Numbered from the stretch's first letter, positions 26,478-34,921 are shown. The stretch: DNA of 64,000 nucleotides from Gottfriedia acidiceleris (GCF_023115465.1 NZ_CP096034.1:744001-808000), one strand, 5' to 3'. Numbers and translations are program-made. Notes: generated from the letters alone by a model not told the origin.

Positions 26478-27449
26478 TTACTTGCTTAATTCACTTATTA
26501 ATTTTTTAAAGGTAAGAAAAGCAGGCTTAATAGTATAATCGTCCTTCATAATTCCAAATTGATGAAAAAGGTCTTCTTTTGAACTATCAGCATCCCTTAA
26601 ACCAAAAAATTCATAATGAGTAATATTTAATTCCTGGCGCAGTGAATAAACTATTCGAATAATTACCTCAAGTACAATCGATTGTTGCTCATATGACCTT
26701 TCGATTTGTATAAATGGATTTTTGCCGGTAGGCCATCCATTCTCTGTAATGTGTATTGGAAGAGAGGAAGGGAAACCATTATTATTCAAAGTTTCTCGAA
26801 ATTTACGTAGTATGTTTTCTACTGAAACAGCAACTTCCTCAATTTTTAATGGTTCCTCAAATACATCCACATAAAAATTATGTCCTACATAATCAATTGA
26901 GTGAAAGAGTTCATCCCCACCAATTTTTATTAGATTTTCCCAAAAATATGGAATTGTCTTTTCTCCCTCAGGAACCGATCCAAATCCAACTTTAATAGGT
27001 AAATTGCTTTTTTTAATTTCTTCTTTTACAGTTAGAACGCCTTGTACGAGCGCTTCTAATACATATGGTTTGGAGCCATCCATAAATGATAAATTAGGCT
27101 CATTCGTGATTTGAATTGAATCTAGGAAGGTGCCATACTCTTTAATTACATTACGAACAAAATTTAACCAATAATTTAGAGATAGACTTGGATCCATGAG
27201 GCAGCCAATTGTTAAATCACCTAATAAACCTGCGTTTTTATATTGATTTAGAGCGTTAAATACTTTTTCTTCTGTTTCAGGTCCCATATAGACAGCATAC
27301 ATTCTTGGTAAAAACTGAGTATTCCCCTGTAGCTCTTTAAGTGCAGAAGCTATTTTTTCATAATTATCTTCAGGACCAGTAGCTAATCCTATAGGTGTAC
27401 CAGCTACGCTGAGGGGATAGATACCAAAAGTTAATCCAGTTGAATTCAT
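26478..27449 (-). CDS. Putative clan GH-A glycoside hydrolase-like protein
   Basis: A 323-residue TIM-barrel-type protein without a signal peptide. DSIQITNEPNLSFM has the Asn-Glu pair that carries the general acid in clan GH-A, and LPIHITENGWPTGKN has the strand-7 glutamate nucleophile, so both catalytic residues are in place. Aromatic sugar-contact positions such as DYVGHNFYVD fit. The family number cannot be fixed by eye, and the substrate is unknown. The start follows AAAGGAGTGG. It is divergent from a MarR regulator across 161 bases, which may control it. No transporter or other sugar gene is adjacent. Confidence 0.65.
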   Translation of the reverse strand: MNSTGLTFGIYPLSVAGTPIGLATGPEDNYEKIASALKELQGNTQFLPRMYAVYMGPETEEKVFNALNQYKNAGLLGDLTIGCLMDPSLSLNYWLNFVRNVIKEYGTFLDSIQITNEPNLSFMDGSKPYVLEALVQGVLTVKEEIKKSNLPIKVGFGSVPEGEKTIPYFWENLIKIGGDELFHSIDYVGHNFYVDVFEEPLKIEEVAVSVENILRKFRETLNNNGFPSSLPIHITENGWPTGKNPFIQIERSYEQQSIVLEVIIRIVYSLRQELNITHYEFFGLRDADSSKEDLFHQFGIMKDDYTIKPAFLTFKKLISELSK

Positions 27450-27610
27450 CTACACCACTCCTTTAGTTAAGATAGTAAATATTTATTTACTTGTTGAAAT
27501 GGTTTAACTTATAAAATTATGATATTATCAAATTAATTCTGGATAAATAATAAACTTTTATTTACTATATGTCAATTTAGAAATTTTTTCCTAGAAAGGT
27601 TTGAAATAAA

Positions 27611-28066
27611 ATGAATTCAAATCCAAATCAAATCGCAGAGAAGTTTATCCAACTACTTCCTCTAGTTTTTAATAAGTTTAACAAGACGGGCTCGAAAAAT
27701 TCTTTAAAGAATAAGAAGTCCGAGCTAACGCATTTACAAAGTCATATACTAGATGAATTGTTTCAAACAGTTGATGGAATATCAATTACAGAGCTAGCTC
27801 AAAATATAAGCATTTCTAAGCAACAAATGACTCCGTTAATTATGAAATTAGAAGAAAAAGAATATGTATCTAAAATTCAAGATCCGAATGATAAACGAAG
27901 TGTAATAATTATACTTACTGAAAAAGGAAAAAAAGTTGTCACAAAACGCTGGGAAGATTTTTATCATTTTTTTTGTGAACGGATCGGTCAACTTGATGAA
28001 GAAGACTTGCTTGATTTAGACTACTCAATGCATAAGATAATAAGAATACTTGGGAAATTAGACTAG
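27611..28066 (+). CDS. MarR family transcriptional regulator
   Basis: A 151-residue winged-helix protein. The recognition region is TELAQNISISKQQMTPLIMK, and the wing is KIQDPNDKRSVIIILTEKGK with the conserved Asp-Arg pair. There is no cysteine at the N-terminal position used by OhrR-type sensors. The start follows AGAAAGG. It is divergent from the GH-like gene, and autorepression with control of that neighbour is the simplest reading. Which ligand it senses cannot be told. It is also a possible but unproven reader of the dyads at the pirin promoter 3 kb away. Confidence 0.85.
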   Translation: MNSNPNQIAEKFIQLLPLVFNKFNKTGSKNSLKNKKSELTHLQSHILDELFQTVDGISITELAQNISISKQQMTPLIMKLEEKEYVSKIQDPNDKRSVIIILTEKGKKVVTKRWEDFYHFFCERIGQLDEEDLLDLDYSMHKIIRILGKLD

Positions 28067-28120
28067 ATAGTATATGAAAGGGAGGTATCCCGATTCGTTT
28101 TTGTTAAATTATAGAAATCC

Positions 28121-28149
28121 TTGAACATTACTTACTAATCGTATATTAT
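28121..28149 (+). promoter_or_regulatory. Promoter of the purine riboswitch transcript
   Basis: TTGAAC (28121-28126), a 17-base spacer and TATTAT (28144-28149). The transcript would start near 28157, about 15 bases before the aptamer. Confidence 0.7.
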
Positions 28150-28171
28150 GTTTTTATATAACAACATACAA

Positions 28172-28240
28172 AAATGTATAACCTCATTGATATGGTATGA
28201 GGGTCTCTACCAGGAACCGTAAAATCCTGATTACGAAAAA
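28172..28240 (+). promoter_or_regulatory. Purine riboswitch, adenine-type
   Basis: P2 is CCTCAT / ATGAGG with loop TGATATGGT, followed by J2/3 GTCTCTAC. P3 is CAGGA / TCCTG with loop ACCGTAAAA. J1/2 reads TATAAC and J3/1 reads GATTAC. The base that pairs with the ligand (position 74 of the xpt model) is T here, where guanine aptamers have C, so adenine is predicted. P1 is short (GTA/TAC plus a wobble). Confidence 0.85.
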
Positions 28241-28286
28241 GAATGTAATTTTATTTACATCCTTCTTCGTAATCAGGATTTTTTTT
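28221..28286 (+). terminator. Riboswitch expression-platform terminator
   Basis: AAAATCCTGATTACGAA (28221-28237) pairs perfectly with TTCGTAATCAGGATTTT (28266-28282), followed by T-rich sequence. The 5' arm is the 3' strand of aptamer P3 and P1, so ligand binding and termination exclude each other. This is an ON-type design like that of pbuE. Confidence 0.85.
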
Positions 28287-28326
28287 ATTTTCACACAATT
28301 ATGAAAGAGACTAGGGAGGAAAAATA

Positions 28327-29634
28327 ATGAAAACAGTTTATATAAATGCTACTTTTTTTACAATGGATCAAGAAAATAAAATCTTTGAAAACGGTATGAT
28401 GATCGTTCAAGATCAAATCATTACTTATGTCGGAAATCATTCTGAAATGTTAATGAAGGATGTAGATCAAGTAGTTAATCTGCAAGGGAAATGGGTAATG
28501 CCAGGACTTGTAAATACACATTCTCATATTCTTATGACGCTTTTACGTGGTATTGGAGATGACATGCTACTAAAGCCTTGGTTAGAAACTAAAATATGGC
28601 CAATTGAAAGACAATATACTACGGAAATTGCTTCTATAAGCGCACAGCTTGGTATTTTAGAAATGGTTAAATCGGGAACTACATCATTCTCAGATATGTT
28701 TAACCCTAATGGAATCGATCCAAATGTTGTCATTGAGACAATTGGTGAAACTGGAATTAGAGGAGCATTTTCATATTCAATATTTAGCTTTGGAACAGAA
28801 GAAGAGCAAAGATTGAATCTTAAAGGTGCTGAGCAATTTTCAAAGGACTATAAAAAGTTCGCTGATGGCCGTCTAACAACGATGGTTGCACCTCATAGTC
28901 CTTATGCATGTACACCAGAAGCTCTAATTGAAAGTGCGCGTATTGCAAAAGAAAATGATTTAATGGTGCACATTCATGTATCTGAAACAGATTTTGAAAT
29001 TCAAGATATTGAAACACGTTATTCAAACCGACCTGTAGAACATCTTCGCAAATTAGGTGTATTTAATCAACCGACAGTAATGGCTCACGGTGTAGTTCTA
29101 AATGTTGAAGAAAGAGCGATCCTAAAAGAATATGATGTTCGTGTTGCTCATAATCCAATTAGTAATTTAAAGTTAGGTTCTGGGGTTGCTGATGTGGTTA
29201 GTTTATTAGACGCCGGAGTAAAAGTAGGTATAGCTACAGATAGCACAGCATCTAATAACAATCTTGACATGTTTGAAGAAGTGAGAATAGCAGCACTGCT
29301 ACAAAAAGGAATGTATAAAGATGCTACGAAATTCTCAGCACAAACTGCATTAACTTTGGCTACTCGAGGTGGCGCGGAAGCTATAGGAATGGGACATACT
29401 GGCTCACTTGAAGTTAATAAAAAGGCAGACTTTATTACAATTTATCCATTCGATAAAGAGCATTTACAACCATTAAGTAATGCCTATTCACACTTACTAT
29501 ACGCTGCACGTGGTAGCGATGTATGTGATGTTTTCGTTGATGGAAAAGCAATTGTAAAAGACCGTATTAGTTTAACAATTGATGAAGAAAAAGTAATCGC
29601 AGAAGTTAACCGATTACAGAGTAGATTTGCTTAA
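28327..29634 (+). CDS. mtaD: Amidohydrolase, MTA/SAH (adenosine-type) deaminase family
   Basis: A 435-residue metal-dependent amidohydrolase of the 5'-methylthioadenosine/S-adenosylhomocysteine deaminase group. The metal site is His65-X-His67 in NTHSHILMTLLRG, with later ligands in MVHIHVSETDFE, MAHGVV and the Asp of ATDSTASNNNLD. The start follows CTAGGGAGG. Expression is under an adenine-type purine riboswitch, which argues that the true substrate is adenosine, MTA or a related adenine compound. Chlorohydrolase/guanine-deaminase relatives share the fold. It stands alone before a terminator. Confidence 0.85.
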   Translation: MKTVYINATFFTMDQENKIFENGMMIVQDQIITYVGNHSEMLMKDVDQVVNLQGKWVMPGLVNTHSHILMTLLRGIGDDMLLKPWLETKIWPIERQYTTEIASISAQLGILEMVKSGTTSFSDMFNPNGIDPNVVIETIGETGIRGAFSYSIFSFGTEEEQRLNLKGAEQFSKDYKKFADGRLTTMVAPHSPYACTPEALIESARIAKENDLMVHIHVSETDFEIQDIETRYSNRPVEHLRKLGVFNQPTVMAHGVVLNVEERAILKEYDVRVAHNPISNLKLGSGVADVVSLLDAGVKVGIATDSTASNNNLDMFEEVRIAALLQKGMYKDATKFSAQTALTLATRGGAEAIGMGHTGSLEVNKKADFITIYPFDKEHLQPLSNAYSHLLYAARGSDVCDVFVDGKAIVKDRISLTIDEEKVIAEVNRLQSRFA

Positions 29635-29650
29635 AAAGCAAGTATACAAA

Positions 29651-29684
29651 GAAGAGCAGGAAAAGGATTGTCCTGCTCTTTCTA
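29651..29684 (+). terminator. Terminator after the deaminase gene
   Basis: The stem AAGAGCAGG / CCTGCTCTT lies just past the stop, followed by a short T-rich tail. It also serves the convergent DinB gene. Confidence 0.75.
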
Positions 29685-29686
29685 GT

Positions 29687-30196
29687 TTAAAAATATCGTT
29701 CATTGATGATTTTTATATGATGTAACTCGTGGCCTGCAATAATATAAGCAATAGCTCGTGGTGTCGTTGGGTGATTTAGAACATTTCCTTCATTTTCTAA
29801 TGTTTCATTAGATAAGTTTTCTAGAAGAGATAAAGTCGCTTGACGAACAGTTTGATATTCATAAATAATTTGCTCTAGCTCAAGTTGATTAAAATTTGCA
29901 TTTTCATTATAGGCATTCTCATCAAAAGATGGTAAAGGATTATGATCCCCTCTTGCAATTGCCAAAAGACGATAGCACATTATTCTTTCAGTATCTACTA
30001 AATGTCCAAGAACTTCCTTAATACTCCATTTACCTTCCGCATATCGATATTCGGATTTTTCTTTCGAGATTGATTTAAATAAGTTCATTGATTCCTCTAA
30101 TTGCTTCTTCAAAATAGTTTGTAAGTCCCCTTCAGGTACTAGCTCAATATAACCTTTAAAGTGTGAATTATATTCGTTTGAATTTGGTCTGGACAT
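29687..30196 (-). CDS. DinB family protein
   Basis: A 169-residue four-helix-bundle protein of the DinB/YfiT superfamily, many of which bind metal and act as bacillithiol- or other thiol-dependent transferases. The three-histidine site is present: one in VLGHLVDTER and two in AGHELHHIKIINERYF. WSIKEVLGHLVDTE is typical. An ATG preceded by GGAGTG is used; a TTG one codon upstream is possible. It is a single gene convergent with the deaminase. A link to the nearby fosB (a bacillithiol transferase) is suggestive only. Confidence 0.82.
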   Translation of the reverse strand: MSRPNSNEYNSHFKGYIELVPEGDLQTILKKQLEESMNLFKSISKEKSEYRYAEGKWSIKEVLGHLVDTERIMCYRLLAIARGDHNPLPSFDENAYNENANFNQLELEQIIYEYQTVRQATLSLLENLSNETLENEGNVLNHPTTPRAIAYIIAGHELHHIKIINERYF

Positions 30197-30337
30197 CAAT
30201 TAATCACTCCAAAGTTTTTATTTAAGAATCAAAGAGTAAGTAGTACAATAAAGAAATTATAACTAATGGTAAAATTTTGTAAATAGAAGTTTGAAAAATA
30301 AAAATATTAATGTTGATTAATATGAATATTCAGCTGA

Positions 30338-30634
30338 AGCAATTTAATAGAAGCAGACGGTAGTAAAATCCTACATGAAGTAGTCAACCAATTATCAAAT
30401 GATTCAATTCTATGTATTTTTCATACACTTGTCGCAAATCAAATATCGTTAAAGGGAAAACAAAGTTTACTAAAGACTATTGAAGTTATTAGTAAAAATA
30501 GAGATGTGTTTCATCTATATAACAATATTTGGGATCGGATGCTACATCTTGACTATTATATTAATGGGATAAAGCATGAAAAAGTAATTGGTGAAAAAGA
30601 AGGTCACGGGAAATGGTTTGAATGGAGAATTTAG
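30338..30634 (+). pseudogene. DUF2332-like C-terminal remnant
   Basis: An open frame of about 98 codons without start or ribosome-binding site begins after an in-frame TGA and runs to TAG at 30632. Its text IEADGSKILHEVVNQLSND, SILCIFHTLVANQISLKGKQ and EGHGKWFEWRI has the look of the C-terminus of DUF2332 proteins. The N-terminal two thirds are absent from the window, so this is a deletion remnant. The region 30200-30337 holds nothing else I can name. The family call is from memory of the motif style. Confidence 0.55.
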
Positions 30635-30672
30635 TAAAAACATTAATAAATAGCAATGAAATGAGGGAGAAA

Positions 30673-31095
30673 ATGGAGATCAAAGGGATCAATCATTTGT
30701 TGTATTCAGTATCTAACCTTGAAAGAGCAATCGATTTTTATAAAAACGTATTTGATGCAACTCTTTTAGTGAAAGGTAAAACAACAGCATATTTTGATTT
30801 AAATGGAATATGGCTCGCTTTAAATTTAGAGGAGGATATACCTAGAAATGAAATTCATCATTCATATACCCATATGGCTTTTACAATAGACGAAGACTCC
30901 TTTGAAAAAATGTATAATAAATTAGTTAAACTTAAGGTAAATATATTGAATGGTCGTGACAGAGATATTCGAGATAAAAATTCAATTTATTTTACTGATC
31001 TAGATGGACATAAATTCGAATTTCATACTGGTACTATGCGAGATCGGATTGAATATTATAAGCAAACAAAGCCACATATGGATTTTTATATTTAG
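30673..31095 (+). CDS. fosB: Metallothiol transferase FosB
   Basis: A 140-residue VOC-fold enzyme that opens the epoxide of fosfomycin with bacillithiol, giving fosfomycin resistance. Metal ligands fit exactly: His8 in KGINHLL, His67 in SYTHMAF and Glu116 in DGHKFEFHTG. DIPRNEIHHSYTH and the tail EYYKQTKPHMDFYI are FosB signatures. ATG 30673 is chosen because GAGGGAG precedes it; an earlier in-frame ATG lies within the DUF2332 remnant. Chromosomal fosB is common in Bacillaceae. It lies beside stress genes (pirin, OsmC). Confidence 0.92.
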   Translation: MEIKGINHLLYSVSNLERAIDFYKNVFDATLLVKGKTTAYFDLNGIWLALNLEEDIPRNEIHHSYTHMAFTIDEDSFEKMYNKLVKLKVNILNGRDRDIRDKNSIYFTDLDGHKFEFHTGTMRDRIEYYKQTKPHMDFYI

Positions 31096-31135
31096 TTGTT
31101 GGATAGAAAGTTTAAATAAACTTTCTACGAAAAAA

Positions 31136-31153
31136 TATCTTGAATTAAAGATA
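31136..31153. promoter_or_regulatory. Operator dyad, copy 1 (pirin promoter)
   Basis: TATCTTGAATTAAAGATA, inside a longer symmetric run with 11-bp arms AAAAATATCTT / AAGATATTTTT. It overlaps the -35 hexamer of the pirin promoter. It resembles MhqR-type MarR operators (TATCTCGAATT-like half sites). Confidence 0.55.
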
Positions 31154-31167
31154 TTTTTTGATACAAT
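31140..31167 (+). promoter_or_regulatory. Promoter of the pirin-OsmC operon
   Basis: TTGAAT (31140-31145), a 16-base spacer and TACAAT (31162-31167). The start would be near 31175, leaving a leader of about 120 bases. Confidence 0.55.
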
Positions 31168-31257
31168 ATAGTTAAGAAATCGGTAAAATTATATAGAAAA
31201 AATCTTGTTAAATAGATGGTTTAATAAGATAACTAGATAGGGTTATTTTTTAAAAAA

Positions 31258-31275
31258 TATCTCGAATTAAAGATA
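31258..31275. promoter_or_regulatory. Operator dyad, copy 2 (pirin leader)
   Basis: TATCTCGAATTAAAGATA, 17 of 18 identical to copy 1 and 122 bases downstream of it. It lies just upstream of the pirin ribosome-binding site. Confidence 0.55.
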
Positions 31276-31296
31276 AAATAAAAGGAGCGATAAACT

Positions 31297-31992
31297 ATGT
31301 TCGAAAAAATCAATCGTAATCAATTAGGTCACGCTGATCACGGCTGGTTAAAAACAATTCACCATTTTTCATTTGCAAATTATTATGATCCAAGTAATAT
31401 GAACTTTGGTGTATTAAGGGTATTAAATGATGATTTAATTAAAGCACACAGAGGATTTGGCACCCATCCACATAGTGATATGGAAATCATAACATATGTC
31501 ATTAATGGGAATTTAACTCACGCTGATAGTATGGGGAATAAACATGAAATTGGACGTGGTGATGTTCAGTACATGAGTGCAGGAACGGGTGTGTATCACA
31601 GTGAACACAATATGGGCAGGGATTTATTAAGGTTAATTCAATTATGGATTATTCCTGACAAAGCAGGTCATACTCCAAATTATGGAGACTTAATTTCGGA
31701 TTGGGAAGAGAGAGAAGGAAAATGGTATCATATGGTATCTTCAGTTGAAGGGAATGCCCCAATTAAAATTCACCAAGATGCAAATATTTACTCGCTTGCA
31801 TTAAATGAAAATGAAGAAATTACTTTTAAAATGAAAAAGGGTCGTCAAGCGTATTTAGTCTTATTAGAAGGAAATGCCATTGTGAATGGAGAACTAATGG
31901 AAGCAAGTGATGCTGCAAAAATAATTGAAGAAGATATTAAAATAAAATCAAAAGATTTTTCACATTATTTAGTAGTAGAAATGAAAAAATAA
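31297..31992 (+). CDS. Pirin family protein (quercetinase-like, YhaK/YhhW type)
   Basis: A 231-residue bicupin. The N-terminal metal site is complete: His57 and His59 in GTHPHSDME, His101 and Glu103 in GVYHSEHN. Bacterial pirins of this type can open flavonols such as quercetin and are often induced by quinones or electrophiles. The start follows AAAGGAGCG. OsmC follows 37 bases later, forming a two-gene operon. The promoter carries two dyads like those bound by the quinone-sensing MarR repressor MhqR, which fits the role. The substrate in vivo is unknown. Confidence 0.88.
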   Translation: MFEKINRNQLGHADHGWLKTIHHFSFANYYDPSNMNFGVLRVLNDDLIKAHRGFGTHPHSDMEIITYVINGNLTHADSMGNKHEIGRGDVQYMSAGTGVYHSEHNMGRDLLRLIQLWIIPDKAGHTPNYGDLISDWEEREGKWYHMVSSVEGNAPIKIHQDANIYSLALNENEEITFKMKKGRQAYLVLLEGNAIVNGELMEASDAAKIIEEDIKIKSKDFSHYLVVEMKK

Positions 31993-32029
31993 TAGATGAA
32001 AGAACTTATTGTTGGAGGGGAAATAGGTA

Positions 32030-32455
32030 ATGAAAACAAGTATTAAATGGGATGGGAAGTTAGCCTTTTCAGGAATTGCACCATCTGGCCATGAGATAAA
32101 AATGGATACTGCTGAGTCTTTAGGTGGAGACAATAGTGCACCTACACCAGTTGAACTTTTAATTAATGCTGTCGCAGGATGTACAGCGATTGATATCGTA
32201 TTAATCCTAGAAAAAATGAGATTAAAATTAAATTCATTTGAAATTGAAGTAAATGGTGAACGGGCTGAGGAGCATCCTAAGCGTTTTACTGATATTCACT
32301 TGCATTATATATTAGGTGGAGAGTTAGATACTGAAAAAGTTCGAAAAGCAATCAAATTATCAAAGGATAAATATTGCTCAGTAGCTCATTCTTTAAACGC
32401 TAACATTACAGCGAGTTTCACTTTAAATGGATCGAAGGACGATGAAGTACTGTAA
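32030..32455 (+). CDS. OsmC family peroxiredoxin-like protein
   Basis: A 141-residue OsmC/Ohr-fold protein (YhfA-like). The two redox cysteines are Cys51 in AVAGCTAIDI and Cys116 in SKDKYCSVAHSL. Such proteins reduce organic hydroperoxides or related electrophiles in the cytoplasm. The start follows TTGGAGGGG by nine bases. It is the second gene of the pirin operon and is followed by a strong terminator. Co-regulation with pirin suggests a combined response to electrophilic or phenolic stress. Confidence 0.9.
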   Translation: MKTSIKWDGKLAFSGIAPSGHEIKMDTAESLGGDNSAPTPVELLINAVAGCTAIDIVLILEKMRLKLNSFEIEVNGERAEEHPKRFTDIHLHYILGGELDTEKVRKAIKLSKDKYCSVAHSLNANITASFTLNGSKDDEVL

Positions 32456-32464
32456 TAAAATATA

Positions 32465-32508
32465 GCTGTCCCTTAAAGTAAAGTTACTTTTGGGACAGTT
32501 TTTTTAAT
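32465..32508 (+). terminator. Terminator after OsmC
   Basis: The near-perfect long stem CTGTCCCTTAAAGTAA / TTACTTTTGGGACAG is followed by T7. Confidence 0.9.
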
Positions 32509-32515
32509 TGCAATT

Positions 32516-32545
32516 TAAAAAACCAGCAGTTGCTGGTTTTAGTTT
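32516..32545 (-). terminator. Terminator of the speD-speA/E operon
   Basis: On the minus strand, AAAACCAGC / GCTGGTTTT has a four-base loop and is followed by T-rich sequence, about 50 bases after the stop. Confidence 0.75.
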
Positions 32546-32590
32546 GTAGATCAAGTACATTAAATTTGATTTTCAGACTGAAGCGTTTAC

Positions 32591-34921
32591 TTACTCTTCA
32601 TTATCTAATTGTTTTTTTACATAGGTAGGAAGCATAAAACACCCAACATGTAGGTCTGTATTATAATATTTTGTTTCGATCCCTAGCTTATTCCATTCAT
32701 CTGCTTTAATGTCTTTAATTGGGTCGTATTTTTTTGAAGCAAATCCGAATAACCAATGTCCAGATGGATAAGTTGGCATATGGAATTGATAAACTCTTGA
32801 AATCGGAAATGTTTCTTTAATTTTGGAATGAGCACGTTTCATTTCGTGTGCGTAACTAGCATAATATGGACTTTCATGCTGGTTAATTAGTATCCCTTCT
32901 TCACTTAATACCCGTTTGCAATTGTTATAGAAAGCAACTGTAAAAAGCCCTTCACCAGGTCCAATAGGATCAGTTGAATCTACTAAAATCAGGTCGTAGT
33001 AACCTTCATCAGCTTCTTGTACGAACTTTAGGCCATCTTCGAAATATAAGGTTAATCGATTATCTTGATCTAATTTTGAAGCTGTTAAAGGTAAGTATTG
33101 TTGGCAAAGCCTTACTACTCGCTCATCAATTTCTACCATATCAACAACTTCCACCCCAGGGTAACGTAGTACTTCACGAGCAGTACCACCGTCGCCCCCA
33201 CCGATAATTAATACTTTTTTAATGTTTGGATTAACGGCCATTGATACGTGCGTAATCATATCATGGTAGATAAATTCATCCTTTTCAGTCACCATCATAT
33301 AACCATCTAGAGTAAAGAATGTTCCAAATGTTTCACTTCTAAAGAAATCGATTTGTTGAAATTCACTTTTTTCAGAATGAATATGTTCTTGAACCTTTAT
33401 GGAGAACTTCGTATCCTCTTGGTGATTCTCTGTATACCATAAATCCATTAAATTTTCCTCCAAACTTCGATCGACGACCTTTATTATATAAGGATCATCA
33501 TCATCGTTGATTGTGATTGTTCCTTCTGATTTTAAATAAAGATAATGCTGAATCAATTCGGTTGAAATTAGTTCACCAGGTATACAAAGAGGGATACCAG
33601 GAGGGTAAATCATGATTGATTCACCACTAATTAATCCACTAGCATCATGAATTGAAATAATACGTTTAGGATGATAGTATGCTTCTCTAGGAGTCATGAC
33701 CATTTTAGGATTTTTTAATGCAACACTTATATCTGTTTCAAGTTTTGGAAGTTTACCGTAGTATCGGTCACTGATATCTCTTAATGCATCAATTAAGGTT
33801 TGAATGGTGTGTTCATTATCACCTAGCGAGATAATTGCTAAAATGACATTAGGTTCGGCAAGTTCGATTTGAATTTTATATTCTTCTGCAAGCATGTCAT
33901 AAACTTTAAAACCAGACATTCCTAAATCTGAAACTTTAACAACGAGTTTTAACTCATCGTAATCGAATACGCCAACTCCATTTCGATATGAATCTTGCGT
34001 AATACATTTTAATCCTTTTATGGAGTTAATTTCTTCTTTAGCTTTTCTTGTTAAATTTAGTAATTTTTCAAACCGCTCTTGACCTTCTAAAACTAATTTC
34101 TTTCTTGCAACATCGATTGAACACATCAGTAAATAGGAAGCAGATGTTGTTTGAAATAAATTAATTGTAGATCGGACCCTATTTTTAGTAATAATCCCAT
34201 CATTATGTAGTAGAACTGATGCTTGAGTTAAAGCGCCACCAGTTTTATGCAAACTAAGGGTAACAAGGTCAGCACCAAGTAGGGCAGCGTTAGTTGGTAA
34301 ATCAGGGTGAAACGAAAAGTGAGCACCATGGGCTTGATCTACTAAAACAGGAATCCCCCTAGAATGACCAATGTCGATAATTTGTTTTAAATCTGAAGTT
34401 GCTCCAAAATAGGTCGGATTTATAATCAGGATGGCTTTAACATCCGAATTTAAATCTAGGGCATGAAGAACGGATTTTACTGAAACGCCATTTACAATTC
34501 CATACTCAAAATCGATTTCTGGTTCAATAAATACTGGTTTAGCACCTGCTAAGATTAATGCATTTATTGCAGATTTGTGTACATTCCTTGGTAGGAGAAT
34601 TTTATCTCCTTGTTCAAGGGCGCTCATAATCATATATTGAACTCCAGAAGTCGAACCATTTACTAACATATATGCGTTATCTGAATGAAAGGCATCTGCT
34701 AATAAAGCTTCGGCTTCTTGGATTACACCTGTTGGATGCGATAAGTTATCAACACGCTTTGAAGAATTGACATCCATTTTAAGAGCCATATCACTCCAAA
34801 GCTCTCTTAATTCCTCAAGTGAATTACCTCTTTTATGCCCGGGAACATCAAAGCTAGTTATATCTTCCTTAGCATAACGGACTAATTCAGTTAAAAGCGG
34901 TGTTTTGCTGTGATCCATCAT
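32591..34921 (-). CDS. Fused arginine/lysine/ornithine-type decarboxylase and spermidine synthase
   Basis: One 776-codon frame carries two full enzymes. Residues 1-491 are a fold-I PLP decarboxylase of the Bacillus SpeA type: [15 protein letters not shown] (Asp195, His198) and the PLP Lys226 in [13 protein letters not shown]. From residue 492, [11 protein letters not shown] begins a complete 285-residue SpeE with [20 protein letters not shown] and [15 protein letters not shown]. Each part matches the length of its stand-alone homologue, so only the stop codon between them is missing. A strong Shine-Dalgarno precedes Met492, so free SpeE may also be made. It overlaps speD by four bases. No agmatinase gene is nearby. 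Whether the first domain uses arginine, ornithine or lysine is not decided. Confidence 0.9.
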   Translation of the reverse strand: MMDHSKTPLLTELVRYAKEDITSFDVPGHKRGNSLEELRELWSDMALKMDVNSSKRVDNLSHPTGVIQEAEALLADAFHSDNAYMLVNGSTSGVQYMIMSALEQGDKILLPRNVHKSAINALILAGAKPVFIEPEIDFEYGIVNGVSVKSVLHALDLNSDVKAILIINPTYFGATSDLKQIIDIGHSRGIPVLVDQAHGAHFSFHPDLPTNAALLGADLVTLSLHKTGGALTQASVLLHNDGIITKNRVRSTINLFQTTSASYLLMCSIDVARKKLVLEGQERFEKLLNLTRKAKEEINSIKGLKCITQDSYRNGVGVFDYDELKLVVKVSDLGMSGFKVYDMLAEEYKIQIELAEPNVILAIISLGDNEHTIQTLIDALRDISDRYYGKLPKLETDISVALKNPKMVMTPREAYYHPKRIISIHDASGLISGESIMIYPPGIPLCIPGELISTELIQHYLYLKSEGTITINDDDDPYIIKVVDRSLEENLMDLWYTENHQEDTKFSIKVQEHIHSEKSEFQQIDFFRSETFGTFFTLDGYMMVTEKDEFIYHDMITHVSMAVNPNIKKVLIIGGGDGGTAREVLRYPGVEVVDMVEIDERVVRLCQQYLPLTASKLDQDNRLTLYFEDGLKFVQEADEGYYDLILVDSTDPIGPGEGLFTVAFYNNCKRVLSEEGILINQHESPYYASYAHEMKRAHSKIKETFPISRVYQFHMPTYPSGHWLFGFASKKYDPIKDIKADEWNKLGIETKYYNTDLHVGCFMLPTYVKKQLDNEE
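33446..33462 (-). promoter_or_regulatory. speE: Internal ribosome-binding site and start of SpeE
   Basis: On the minus strand, TTTGGAGGAAAATTTAATG places a full GGAGG seven to eight bases before the ATG (33448-33446) where SpeE homologues begin. It lies inside the open fusion frame, encoding SLEENLM, so a 285-residue SpeE could be translated separately. Confidence 0.7.

Noticed and set aside
26478-27449. Assigning the GH-like protein to a specific family (GH17, GH53 or other)
   Set aside because: Only clan-level catalytic motifs are visible; the family needs a profile search.
27611-28066. Naming the MarR protein as MhqR and assigning it to the pirin dyads
   Set aside because: No copy of the dyad is evident at its own promoter, so the link is only a hypothesis.
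31104-31127. Palindrome TAGAAAGTTTA/TAAACTTTCTA after fosB
   Set aside because: It could stop fosB transcripts but has no T-run, so I do not call it a terminator.
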